Assembly (NCBI GenBank): GCA_030220185.1
Contig: JASPKZ010002332.1
Span: forward strand, 558,001-622,000
Length of the DNA stretch: 64,000 nt
Source of the DNA: Diploptera punctata
Lineage: Eukaryota > Arthropoda > Insecta > Blattodea > Blaberidae
Reading direction: 5' to 3'
Part shown: positions 1 through 12,000 of the stretch, piece by piece
Position numbering within the stretch: position 1 is the first letter of the stretch
Layout of the letters: every line of letters starts with the position of its first letter
The notes under the pieces: generated by a model
What the model was told of the DNA's origin: nothing
The model's input: the letters and a program-made list of their open reading frames with translations, nothing else
The model's database searches: none
Translations under genes and position numbers: made by a program

Positions 1-545
1 TATGATGCTCTAATAAACTATGTGCTGCCATAGTTGATTTTTCAATTTCTCCATTTTTTATGTTTCTGAAGTGTTCTTTTTTACGAGTACCCAAGTTCCT
101 TTTTGTTTTTCCTATATATATCCTGTTGCAATCTTTGCAATCAATTTGATAATTTCCAGATTTTTTGTTGTCTGGAGTGTTAACTTTATTATTAGTTAAA
201 AGAAGATTACCCAGGCTGAATTTGTTAATAGGAGCCAATGTTATATTAAATTTTCTGACAATTTTTTGAAACGTATTACGAACTTCAGGACGGTAAGTAA
301 ATTTCTTGAATTTTACATCTTTCTTGGTATCTTGTTGTAGGATGGTGTATTCCTGTGACCCTTTCTGTTGTTTAAATTTCTTTAATTTATTCTTTATTAT
401 GTCTTCATGAAAACCATTTATTTTAGCAACATGTACAATATGATTATATTCATTATCAAAATCTTCTACATTAAGTGTAATATTTATCAATCTGTGTAAT
501 AGATTATTGAAAATTGCATGTTTATGTGACACATGATTAAAACCC
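1..545 (-). mobile_element. Penelope-like retroelement, C-terminal ORF (RT linker + GIY-YIG), truncated
   Basis: Reading leftward from 545 there is one open frame with no stop. First comes the linker after the reverse transcriptase (HRLINITLNVEDFDNEYNHI). Next is LAPINKFSLGNLL, then the GIY-YIG nuclease with SGNYQIDCKDC...[10 protein letters not shown] and [14 protein letters not shown]...AAHSLLEHH. The first motif is GNY rather than GIY. PLEs use this nuclease for target cleavage. The copy is cut by the left edge of the window. A hairpin relic with the family tail (tatgaggtaag and cctcataatgtta) follows at 555-660. Confidence 0.85.
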
Positions 546-1203
546 AGTCGCTGATACTGCAGTGCTGTGTTTAAAAAAACATAGAAGTATGAGGTAAGAA
601 GAATTCATGATTCATTTAATTCTCATTAATAAAACCTCATAATGTTAAAAATTCCCAAAGTTATTATATAAAAATTGATTAATATTTATATCCCCATGCA
701 TATAATCATCTCTATAACTGATTTCTGAATCTTTATTTATTTTTTAACAGATTACTGTTTTAGGTAGAGAAATTAAGTTAAGTAACAGTTCTGGAATGTG
801 AAGAACGTTACTTGCAGATTCATTTATATTCATTAATATTAAATTACAAAGCTTCCTGATAACAAAATTAACACTATCTTATAGAAACTAGATTATGTAC
901 CAAAAAAAATTAAACCTATGCAGACATTGGCATTTTATCATTTCTAATAATTGATAGTAACCTCAATTTGGCTCTCTTGCAATCATGAAGATTTAAATTA
1001 AGCCTCATAATGATATTTCCTATAATAGTTCAAAACAAATAAATTTTCTATTAATCAATAATACAACAACAAATCCCCCCTAATTAAATTTATAGCTTCC
1101 CTACAAATAATATTACCTTAATAATATTTATCTTTATTTAACCCTTATTCCAGTAGTAAAAATTATTGACATCTTTAAAGGTCCACAACATCAAATAAAT
1201 TAA

Positions 1204-1565
1204 TGAATAAGTCCACTGCTGTGGTCTCGAGGGAGCGTGCTGCCTTGTCACGCAGCGGGCCCGGGTTCGATCCCCGGTCAGGACAGTTTTTCTGGGTGAG
1301 GTTTTTCCTCAGATGTAAGACAAATGTCAGGAAAACTTTAAGGCCCAAACGGTTCCCGAAATCACATGACCATTGCAATCATGATCATTCATATTCATCT
1401 TAGATTAAGCTTAGGATTAGGGGCTCTCCTGGTGCACCACTACCATCATCATCACCCATCATATCATCGGGGCAATATAACCCCGCCTTCCAGGTGCCCC
1501 AACCTCAGAAGTGGGTTACAATTACGCCATTGCCAGGAGAGAAACCAGAAATATCTAAAATGACA
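1204..1565 (+). mobile_element. tRNA-derived SINE, family A
   Basis: The head gtccactgctgtggtctcg has an A-box-like core and a B-box-like ggttcgatcccc, followed by ggtgaggtttttcctc. The same head occurs at 63,484 (+), 47,797 (-) and 53,376 (-). After about 1,380 the tail differs from those copies (gattaagcttaggattagg, then ctctcctgg and an accccgcc stretch) and matches the tail at 20,037-20,200. This copy is therefore a head/tail recombinant or subfamily. Confidence 0.65.
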
Positions 1566-1927
1566 AAAACTGGGGGGCATTAAAAAAAAATTTAATGAAT
1601 AAACCTTTACAAATTAGACACCAATTACTCAAAATTGCAAATGATCTCTTAATTGATTTATCTTTTGCAGAAAGTTTGGTGGCATAACTGGGAGCTGGGA
1701 TATATACGTTTAGAACCACTGCCCTAAATTAAATCTTAACATGCATATTATATTTGAACAGTAAATACTTATATATATTTGACATTAGCACTTAATTTTA
1801 TTATTTTGTATTTTATTGTTTTTTATAGTCTCAGTATTAATCATGAAGAGGTAAAGAAAATGCTTGATGGTTTTAATCTTCATGGAAATAAGTGTTATTT
1901 TTTGTAGATTCTGAAAATGAATTTGTA

Positions 1928-2200
1928 GGTTTTTAATTAAAATTACAGTGGAGGAAACACTATGAGGTATTTACATTAATGAATGAGTTGGAAAAAATGC
2001 TTTAACATCTCACCTCACAAAGTTGCAGGTCTTCACGATACCAATTTCAAAAGTATAGTATTACTTCCATCTTCAGTAAAATTTTGACAGTTGGAATTTG
2101 ACTGAAGATCGAAGTAATTCTATACTTTTGAAACTGGTATCGCAAAGACATGCAATTTTGTGAGGTGAAATGTTAAAGCATTTTCTCCAACTCATTCATT
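1928..2200. mobile_element. PLE-derived inverted dimer with twin hammerhead motifs
   Basis: This 273-bp near-palindrome is flanked by a 12-bp TSD aatgaatttgta (1916-1927 and 2201-2212). The left end carries the asymmetric family tail gaggaaacactatgagg. The arms begin at ctcacctcac and end at gtgaggtg. Each arm has a hammerhead-like core. Confidence 0.8.
2097..2143 (+). ncRNA. Hammerhead ribozyme motif (right arm, 1928-2200)
   Basis: ctgaaga is followed by a helix II built on gaagta/tactttt, then gaaa and the short helix III act..ggt with NUH = gua. Downstream tcg pairs with the upstream tga (one G-U pair) to start helix I. The left arm (2036-2081, minus) has the same core with attggta. Confidence 0.55.
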
Positions 2201-2482
2201 AATGAATTTGTAATCTTCACAGCCAAAATACAGGGTGTTTCTAAATTAGACGGACAAAGTTTGGGATCAGATAGATAACCTTAGTTGAAGCAAATTTTGT
2301 TAAATTTTTAATAAAAGCATTGAAAGAAGCTCTACTGGTTTTATAAAGTAATGTTAAATTCCCATTAAAAGTTTTCTTAAATAAGAAGCTGCCATTCGCA
2401 TGTCGAGTAACGGTTAGCAAGCCTTTGGCGCTCTTAGGAATAGAAATGTATAAGAGGAAAAAAAATTGCATTTAGATTGGAG

Positions 2483-2554
2483 GCCTTGGATAGCTCAATG
2501 GCAGAGCATTAGCTTATAAAGCTAAAGGTCCTGGGTTCAAATTTCAGTCTAGGC
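2483..2554 (+). tRNA. tRNA-like module (pseudogene candidate)
   Basis: It folds as a cloverleaf: D arm gctc/gagc, anticodon stem ttagc/gctaa with loop ttataaa (AUA at 34-36), and a T arm with ggttcaaat. The T stem and acceptor have mismatches. It is flanked by tttttctcttcaaatataat, the flank of the 300-bp tRNA-like repeat family. It is probably a repeat-borne copy, not a functional gene. Confidence 0.4.
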
Positions 2555-2867
2555 ATATATTTTTTCTCTTCAAATATAATTTGAAATTTAATTTTACTTA
2601 AACAAATAATATCTCATAGTGTTAATTCCTAAAAAAGTAATTGAAATTTAATAATTTCCTGAAGATGAGTGATCACTCATGTGAAGAATCCAGATTTAAA
2701 TATAGATTACTTATTCCTTATTAATCTGTAATTTACTTGATATTTTTGTATTGGGAATATGTTTATTAGCATATTTTTATTTGTGTGTGTATAATGCTAA
2801 ATATGTAATATTCATGTCATATGTCAACGGTGTTGGCAGTTTATCTATAGTTTAGAAGTATCATTAC

Positions 2868-3001
2868 CATTCTCTGACCAGCCTTGATGTATTCAGGATG
2901 CTTGATGAAGCGGAAGTGAACGAGAGCTTTGTCTCCTGTGCGTAGACATTCTTGTGACATGGACAGAATCGATGCTGTCTGGCGAATGCTCCCACAATGC
3001 A
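2868..3001 (-). CDS. GTPBP1: GTPBP1 exon i (domain 3, last exon in window)
   Basis: The exon runs from acceptor tctaacag to donor AGAATG|gtaatg. It encodes [40 protein letters not shown] and GQRM. The donor is intact, so at least one more exon (the VFREGRTKA-type segment and tail in other animals) must lie left of the window. I looked for it in 1-2,860 and did not find it. Confidence 0.95.
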
Positions 3002-6000
3002 CTGTTAGACAATATCATTTGTATTAAAATTTTAAAACACTAATATTTGAACACATACTGAAACTGAAGATATGCCATTGGAAGATTGTGAAATACTCAC
3101 CCATAGCCTGGTAACGGGAACTAATTGTAGTCGGATGATGCAACACGAGAATCTCGCCTTCAAATTCCCAACATGCACTAGGGTTCACAGCTGGTGAAAC
3201 CATTACCATACCCTTTCTTATCTGCGATCTCTTGATCTGTAACCATTTTTAAAATATGTATACAGGGTATCCCCAAACTTTAGTGTCAAAATTATACAGA
3301 CGATACAGGATTCTATTTGGACCATTTTGACATAGGGGACCAGTGATCAGAAATGAATATTTTGGATGTCACGCCATCTTTAAAGTATGTAAATGACATT
3401 TCAGTAAGCTGCTTTAATTGTCATAACAAACTTCCTGGCACTTTCATTTGTTATTTGTTTTGCTTACAGTGCAAGACTGTCAAAGATTGAGCTTGCAGAC
3501 ATGCATTTAATGTATGGTGCAACAGAATGTACAGCCTGGGAAGCCAAAATGAATTTACTGAGAGAAGTTTCCCAACAGGCATAATTCAAATTGGAAGATA
3601 TTTATTGTCATGGATAGGAACTTATGAGAGACTAGCTCATTCAAGCCACAAAAAGCTGGCCAGGGAGCAAAATATAGAACTGTTCAGACACCAGATATGG
3701 AGGAGATAGTGTTGGATCATGTGGCAGACAAGCCATCAATAAGTACATATCAACTTGGCGTTGGTGTATGAAACTCCACTAGAAACTGAATAGGAACTGC
3801 TTGTTAGGGTTCTAGCTACAGCTGTCATTGTGCAACAGACACCAGGAATTTTGGAGAGGGTGCGACAAAATGTCATACATCGTTGTAATGTATGTATTGA
3901 GACAGGTGGTCGCCATTTTCAACAACAGCTCTGAGCTCTAAGTTGATGATGAGTGTCAAAAAAAAAAGCAGCTTGCAAAGATCTTCAAGAAGGTGTGTCA
4001 TCCAAAATATTCATTTCTGACCACTGTCCCTTATGTCAAAATGCTCCAAAGAGAGTCCTCTATTGTCTGTATTATTTTGATCCTAAAGGTTGGTGACACC
4101 TTGTATTTGTTTAAAAAGTTAACATACTACACCCTCCATGCTTCAATTTTCAGTCACAGGAAACAGGTGGTGATAGTGTGATCTGTTTTCAATAATATCT
4201 GCACACCCTTGATAGACCACATAAACAGAGGGATATGTAAATATATTACATATGGAGAGGAGTTCAGGATAGAATTAGTGCATGTATATTTGTGTAATAC
4301 AAATTATGAGAGAGGTGTTGTAGGTAAGAAGAGAGAAGAAACTTGGAGCTGTCATAGTGAGCTCTCCTCTAAATGTTGATGGGAAAAAATGCTCATTTTT
4401 CAGAGGGTATTAAGATGTGTGTGTATCTCAAATGTTTGTGTTATGATGCATTTGTCTCACAAAATATTAGACTACTTAACTTTTTTTAAAAATCTTTTAG
4501 AAACATTTCTGATGATATCCATGATGATTTATATTAGCGAGCACAATTAACAGAAATGAATTAAGGAAGTGTTCTAAATAAAAAATGAAAATAAAACTGA
4601 AAAATGAAGTAAATTAACTCAGAGATTAGCATTTGGGCCTGGTAGCCCACTCAGTGCTTTTTGATAGGAGCAGGCTACGTGCTGGCACCAGGTTTAATCT
4701 TCTCTCTTCTCTTTATTATCATTCCTCATACAACATACTTTACACAACACAAACATACATTCATCCTATACTCCTCTATGTACATAATAATAGGAATACA
4801 TAATTTACATAAAGTGGTTTACCAAACTGGTATGTGTATTATATTATTTTTGGTCTGGACATCTTACCTCAATATTAATGTTGATTTGTTCTTGGACATG
4901 TTTCAAAACAATTCTCTGTTTTATCTTCAGCTTTCCCAGAGTCTGGGAAAGCTGAAGATAAAACAGAGAATTGTTTTGAAACATGTCCAAGAACAAATCA
5001 ACATTAATATTGAGGTAAGATGTCCAGACCAAAAATAATATAATTAAAATAACCTCAAAATATAACTTCCTAAAATTAAATATTTGGTATGTGTATATTG
5101 AAAATAGACCACATTGACACCTTTACTATCTGCCCAGCACGCAGCATCCCAAAGCACATAAAGTGCCCACGTGGAGAGGCATTAGGAACACACACATGAG
5201 TAAGCATAATTCCCAATATATATAGGAAATGATCCAACTTTTATAGAACTAAATAACTATGAGGTTTAATTTAAGATAAATTAAATTCATTATTCCTCTT
5301 TATCTCATATATTAGGATATTACTCCCTCTAATGGGTGCCGACCGATGAACCTCTGGATCAGGTCACAAAAATCAGAAAAAACAAGAAAAACTTATGAAC
5401 TTCGAAATTCCCGCAAATCCTGACCTGATCCAGAGGTTCATCGGTCCACCAATAGAGGGAAGAAGAAGTGGTTCTTCTGATTGATATAACATCAGTTGGA
5501 AAAATAGTACTGAAGATGGGATCGCCATGAACCAAAAAACACGATCTACTTAGAAGATCAATTATGAAGAGAGGTATGAAACATTTTAATTTCTTATATA
5601 TAACTGAATCAGACATTTTACCACATCATCATCATCATCATCATCAAGATAACAGCCCAGGTTTGGGCTTTGTCTGCTTGCAGGAAAGATCTCCATCTCT
5701 GTCTATTATGGATGAGGTTCCACTAGTTGGAAATGTCAAGCTTCTTCACATCCCCTCAACAACTCCATCTAACTATGTAAGCACTGATCTTCCAGCTGAC
5801 CTCTTTCCATCTGATTGCATCACCCTCTTAGGTATCTCATTTGTATCTATTCTCTGTATGTACCCAGCTCATCTCAATCTCCTGTTTTTATTGAGGTTAT
5901 AATATCTGGTGACTTAAAAAGGTGGTACATTTCCAAGTTATATCTAATTCTCCAACCATTTGCATCCTGAATTGGCTATGTCATATATTTTATGTATTTT

Positions 6001-9000
6001 TTTTTAATTTGCAAGTTTCATTACATCCAATTGTGACAATGTCGAGGTTTTACAACCAAACATCAATATGGGTTTGATGAGTGTTTTGTATAAAAGACAT
6101 TTGGTATCTTGAGTTAGATATTTGAATTTGAAATGCCTTTGTAAACCAAAATAACAACTATTTGCATTCTTTATTCTCTTATTAATTTCTCCATTCAACT
6201 GATTGATGGCATTTACTACTGATCCTAGGTATTCAAATTTAGCGTTTCTTTTGATTTTATGTTTTTTCTGACCATGCATGGGTGGCCCCTGCAGATTTTT
6301 CCACTTCTCCATTTTTGACATTCCTGAGATGTTCTTTCGCTCTGGTTCAAATCGAAATAAAAGTCTAAATTAATTAAACAAATAGAAAAACACAAAGAGC
6401 TAAGGTCTTCATATAAAAATAGAGAGATAATATGCATTTGAATCAGAATGACTTGTAGCTTTGTGGTGTATAGAACCTGGAAAAATGGGTTTAAATCCTG
6501 ATTCAGGCTTATATTTTTCTCTTCAAATAAAATGTGTCATTTGGTGAGAAGTGATAAATTTAATATTTAAGATCAAGAGTATTTAAATATTGTACTTCAA
6601 TTTTATTCCAATTTTGATATTATAGAACTTTTCTTTTACTATTAAACTTGATATTTTGCAGTTATTCTGCCCATGTATCAAAATTGATGGATTCCTCAAT
6701 GTTTTGTTCACAGCTGTGGCAGACATCTTCAGCAGAGTGTGTTCGATCTACATTGATGTTGTTGTAGAACTGCTTTCTTGCCAGGTTGTGCCTGCATACT
6801 TATAATGACACTAGCTAATACCCGGTGTACGCTGCTATGCCTAAATAAATCAGTTTTTACCTTTAGTTGAATAAGTAAAAGGAAAAAAAAAAATATATCA
6901 TAATTATTTTTAGATACCCCATGCTGTTTAATCCGATGTACTTGGCATAAATGAGCTAAAATACTTCCGATTGAGGGTCTTTCCACTTTTTCAGCGGTTG
7001 CCCTTTTACCAGCCGGCTGCTGGCCCTTCACATCCACATGTGTCAATCACAGAGGTAGATGATCAACAGCCAGTGTAGGGGTGACATGTGGTTAGCATGT
7101 CGAGTCCCCCAGCCGTTATAGCTGGTTCCTCAACCTGGAGCCGCTACTTATTGTAGCTACCCAATTGCCTCACGATGCTGGGTGGGCACCGGTCCCATAC
7201 TGGCCGAAATACCATGAGAAAATTTCTTCCCCCATGGAGACTCGAACCAGCGCAAGTCCCGTAGCTCTGCGCCAAGGCTTCCTACCTTAACCGCTCGGCT
7301 ACGGCGCGGGACGCTAAAATACTAAATATGTTATTTTGACGATTTTATTATTAATTTAACACTTCTCATAGAAGGATAAATTATATTTGAAGAGAAAAAT
7401 TTTCGCCTAGACCGGGACTCGAACCCGGGATCCTTGGCTTTCCGGGCCAAGTGCTCTTACCAACTGAGCTACCGAGGCGAGTTACGATCTAGACGCAAAT
7501 TTTTCTCTTATGTACGTAATTGTAATTCCCTCGCGCCAAATCTCTTCAAATATAATTTATCCTTCTATGAGAAGTGTTAAATTAATAATAAAATCGTCAA
7601 TAGAAGCCCTACTGGCTATAAAGTAGTGTTAAATTCCCAATAAATGTCTTCTTAACTAAGAAGCCGCCATTTGCAAAGATAGAAGCTACGGTTTCAAGCA
7701 TTTGGCGCGAGGGAATTACAATTACGTACATAAGAGAAAAATTTGCGTCTAGATCGTAACTCGCCTCGGTAGCTCAGTTGGTAAGAGCACTTGGCCCGGA
7801 AAGCCAAGGGTCCCGGGTTCGAGTCCCGGTCTAGGCGAAAATTTTTCTCTTCAAATATAATGTTATTTTGAGTTATCCGTAAAAGAATACCCGCTTGCGC
7901 TGCTATGCTTTCCCGAGAATCAACTTATTCTGATCTTCTTGGCATCAATGAAAGACAAAAATGGTTATTGTGAGTTATCCGTAAAAGATATACATATGCT
8001 GTCACAGACTTTCCTGTAGAGTTTTTTGAGACATTCAATCCTGTGTACAATTATTTTGTGTGTTTGTTATGGTTTAGGCAGCATAAGCCATTTAAGCTTA
8101 CAAAAAGCGACATTTTTTCACATTTTTGCACTACAGAAGGTGATTTTTAAGGGTGAAGGGCTTGAGCATTAAAACTCTCTTGTAACCTATAACCTTCCTG
8201 GGAAAATCCTGAACATTTTACAAAAAGCCCCATGACAATTGGTTGAATGGTATGACAGCACATGCTTGCCCGGGAATCTACTTATCTCGATCTCCTTGGC
8301 ATCAATGAAAGACAAAGATGGTTATTGTGTGTTATCTGTAAAAGATAAACATATACTGTCGCAGACTTTTTTGTAGAGTTTTTTTTAGATATTCAATTCT
8401 GTGTACATTAATTGTGTGTATTTGTTATGATTTAGGCTGCATAAGCCATTTAAGGGTAAAAAGGGACTTTTTCACGTTTTTCACAACAAAGAGTGCTTTT
8501 AAGGGTGTAGGAGTTGAGTATCTCCACTCTCTTATAGCCTATGTTCATCCTGGGAATCTCCTGAACATTTTGCAAAAAATCCCATCACAATCAGATCATA
8601 AGTATGAACAAACAAATATTCATTTTTATATATTAGATGTGCAGTAGTGCCACCTTGCGATTGGCTGGCTGATGTGTTACTGAAGGTAACACTGCACAGG
8701 CCACTGCAAATACACAGACAAATAATTTAATTTAAAACATAAAGGGATTAAAAAAATCAGAGAAAAATGTTTATTATGGCTGAAGTTCTTTGATGGCAAT
8801 TGAGGAATCAACATAGGGAAAACAGAAAAAATGCTGAAGAAGCCAAAATGCCCATAAAATATCAAGCTTATTATTCATCACACTAGCTGTAAAATACAAA
8901 TGTTTATTCATATATTAATTATGGGAAATATTATTATAAGAGTTCACTTCGAGCAAAAGATAAATCCCGCATTAATAGTTCACAAATGAGATTCCTCCGA

Positions 9001-12000
9001 TCACTAACTGGAGTAACATTAAGGGATAGAATGAAAAGTGATGAGATAAGGATGCAGTGGAATAGTAGGGAAATGGTTGAACATATACAAAATTATCAGA
9101 TTAAATGGTTCCAACACGTCCAGAGAATGTCAAATTCCCGTTTACCAAAGATGATTTACCACCTCAACCCTAATGGCAAAAGAGACCTCGGAAGACCCTT
9201 CAACCGATGGAAGGATCAGTTTTTGTAGTCGCAGAACGGGCATCATCACCCAATACTGCATTCGGAAGAAGAAGAAGAAGATTATTATAAGTTGATATAC
9301 AATGAATGATTGAGTAATTTCTTATCTTACCTCATAGTTTATGTTTTCTTAAACATGGAAACTGCAGTTCTTGTGTTTAAGAAAACTTAAACTATGAAGT
9401 AAGATACAAAATTATTCATTCATTGAATTAGGAACCTCATAATGTTATTTCCCATATTTGACTATGGAGGTGATATACAACTCATTTAATTAATTTTTAT
9501 TAACTAAAATGTATCTTCTATTATGTTTTGCATGTTTGGTTTAGAGTAAAATAACACAATGATATCAAATAAGTGGTGTTTTTACAAACCTTCTTGAGAG
9601 CAAAAGATGCTGTCTGGCCACCTCTAACTTCTCGCACAACCATACGTTTTCTGTGAATGCTTTTCACAGCAATAGGTATAAAGTGTCCTAGAGCATCAGG
9701 TCCCAAGAGCAGAGTATCATTCAGCCTGATAACTCCTTTTAGGGTTGTTCCAGACACCACTGTTCCAACACCCTTCACAACAAGAAACAGAAAAGGATTA
9801 TTCACTATATTTATCTTTTAAATCTTTAAGAAGTGCATAAATATTAAGTTTATTTCATAACATGTTGATCTTATAGTTCTAGAGAAAATGGGACAAAAAA
9901 GAAAGATTCCTGTGGCTATTGAATTAAATTTATTTTAAAAAAAAGGTAAAGTGATCCCACTACAGGTCTTAGGAAGCCCTTGGGGTAGTAAAAGAACAAA
10001 TGTCTGGTACTCATTTCCATTAAAGGCTGAGTCAATTCCAGAGTCATGGTGCTGCCAGAAAGTTTGGACCAGTTTAAAAATCCTTATCCCATCAAGACTA
10101 TAACCCTTGACCTTCCAGCTTGTAGCATATTGCCTCAACCACAACCCTACGGCATGCCTCGAATTAAATTTATTAAAATAATACAAATTTATAGAGATCC
10201 TGAAATTTGCGAGTTGCAATAATGCAAAATACTCTAATTTTGTCATTTTCTTGTACCATTTCTTAACTCCAGTTCCCATAATCTCAAAAAAAAAAAGCAT
10301 TTATGAATTGCAACAACACGAAATCCTACAATAATGCGAAATAACACCCGAAATTTACAATTTTCAATGAATTCTGGAGATTTTTTTGTTCTATTCACAA
10401 AATTTTCATAATGCATTTTTAAACACTGTTTTCGGATTCCATCTTCTTTCTAACTACCATATCTAATGATGCCATATCTGCTTCCTCCATGCACTCTTGT
10501 AAAGGGAAATGGTTACAGGTAATATTTTCTGTCCTTCTCATACTCAAATTGATCTCTCCATATATTTAACTTCTATGACCAATATGAATTCCAAGAAATA
10601 CAAATTATATTAACGTGTAAGATAAGTTTTTCCCCCTAAATTTTTGTAGACATAATTATCAATTTTATATCAATCATTATCAAGTAATTGTACTTTCAAA
10701 TCTGACGAAAACATTTCTTTAAGTATAAGCAGTAACCTGACAATAAGGCAAGCAATGCCAAATTTGAATAAGCCAACAATGGACCATGAGTAATTATTAT
10801 CATATTGAGTAATTATATCAATTGTACAAGCTAAAAGTTGACCTTAAACTACTAGATATATCATTCTTATTATGTTTAATATACTGAACTAGGATCAGAA
10901 AGACTCAAATTTACATTTTTTTAATAACACTGCCAAATTCCCAATAACATTAAAATCTTGAAATTTTAAAACAATTTTTTCCTAAAAATAAAACCACTTT
11001 CACGGATCTCTACAAATTTAACATGAATGGATAACTCTCCAAGTTTCCATGGATATTCACAGATGTTCAATAAAGGGTCCATTTGTGACATGGCAGATGT
11101 CTATGCGATATTCCGTTTCTTCTCAGATCTATTTCAAGATAACCCGATCAATTGAGTTAACTGCTTAGAGTATCTGCTTCCATAGCTGCTGTAGACCTAA
11201 GTTCTGTAGAAATGGGGCCGGTACACTATATCCCTCACATATCCCTCCCCAAAAAAAAAGTAATGTGTAAGGTAGTGTGACCTGGCAGACCACAACATGA
11301 ACAACATATCATTCAAAACAGCACGGCCAATCCAGAGTTAAGGAAGGTACTTGTTGAGAGGTTATGCCAATTTGGCAGGGCACCGTCTTGCTGAAAAATT
11401 AAGTCACAATATGCCTTTTCTATCACTAAAATCTGAATTTTGATTAATAGCTCTGATGATAAGCATCAGTAATATATTTAATCAATCAATTGAGTTGGTG
11501 TTTACTTGATGAAAATCCATATTTATTAATTAAATAAAAATAAAACATAGTTTTATTTTTATTTAAGTAAGTAATATATTTGTTTTTTTTTCTGTTGCAA
11601 ATTGAAACTTTGAGAGTTAACCTTTCATGCTATATTTGTATTTGTAAAAATAAATTCAATGCAATAGTCATAGGAATAGTTATTTTTGTCCAATTCATTT
11701 TGAATTGCCCTGTACACTATAGTCATGGTAAGTAATATTTTACAACATATTTGAAGAGAAAAATTATACGCTCAGACCGGGACTTGAACCCGGGACCCTT
11801 GGTTTTCTAGTCCAAGTGCTCTACCATTTGAGCTACCTGAGCAAGTATCGATCTAAACGCAAATTTTTCTCTATATACGTTGTAATTCCCGCCCACCAAA
11901 TGCTTTGAAGCCTTTGCTTCTATCTTTTGCAAATGGCGGCTCCTATATTAAGAAGACATATTTGGGAATTATACATTACATTATAAATGCCAGTACGGCT

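Larger units (their letters stand above)
7321..7865. repeat. Inverted pair of tRNA-like repeats
   Basis: Two tRNA-like modules in opposite orientation share flanks tctagacgcaaatttttctc and cttcaaatataat. They sit within a longer inverted repeat that begins gacgattttattattaattt. It is the same family as 11,750-12,270, 15,600-17,700 and 32,160-32,560. Confidence 0.75.
6810..8637 (-). mobile_element. Helitron-like element with internal insertions
   Basis: On the minus strand it starts at A|TCTAATATATAAAAATG (8637) and ends ...cgggtattagCTAGT (6810). The TC start and CTAGT end are Helitron-like. Internal sequence is duplicated (about 7,900-8,250 and 8,260-8,600, sharing ggcatcaatgaaagacaaa and ttatggtttaggc). 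Similar sequence recurs at 32,905-33,341. A SINE (7,035-7,312) and a tRNA-like inverted repeat (7,321-7,865) are inserted in it. The base after CTAGT is G, not T, so that end is less certain. Confidence 0.5.

Noticed and set aside
4844..5038. Overlapping ORFs on both strands with the same protein
   Set aside because: They are the two strands of a near-perfect palindrome; the ribozyme hairpin explains them. No coding value.
9935..10300. 121-codon minus ORF as a gene
   Set aside because: It runs through a tRNA-like SINE and shows no protein family or codon pattern.
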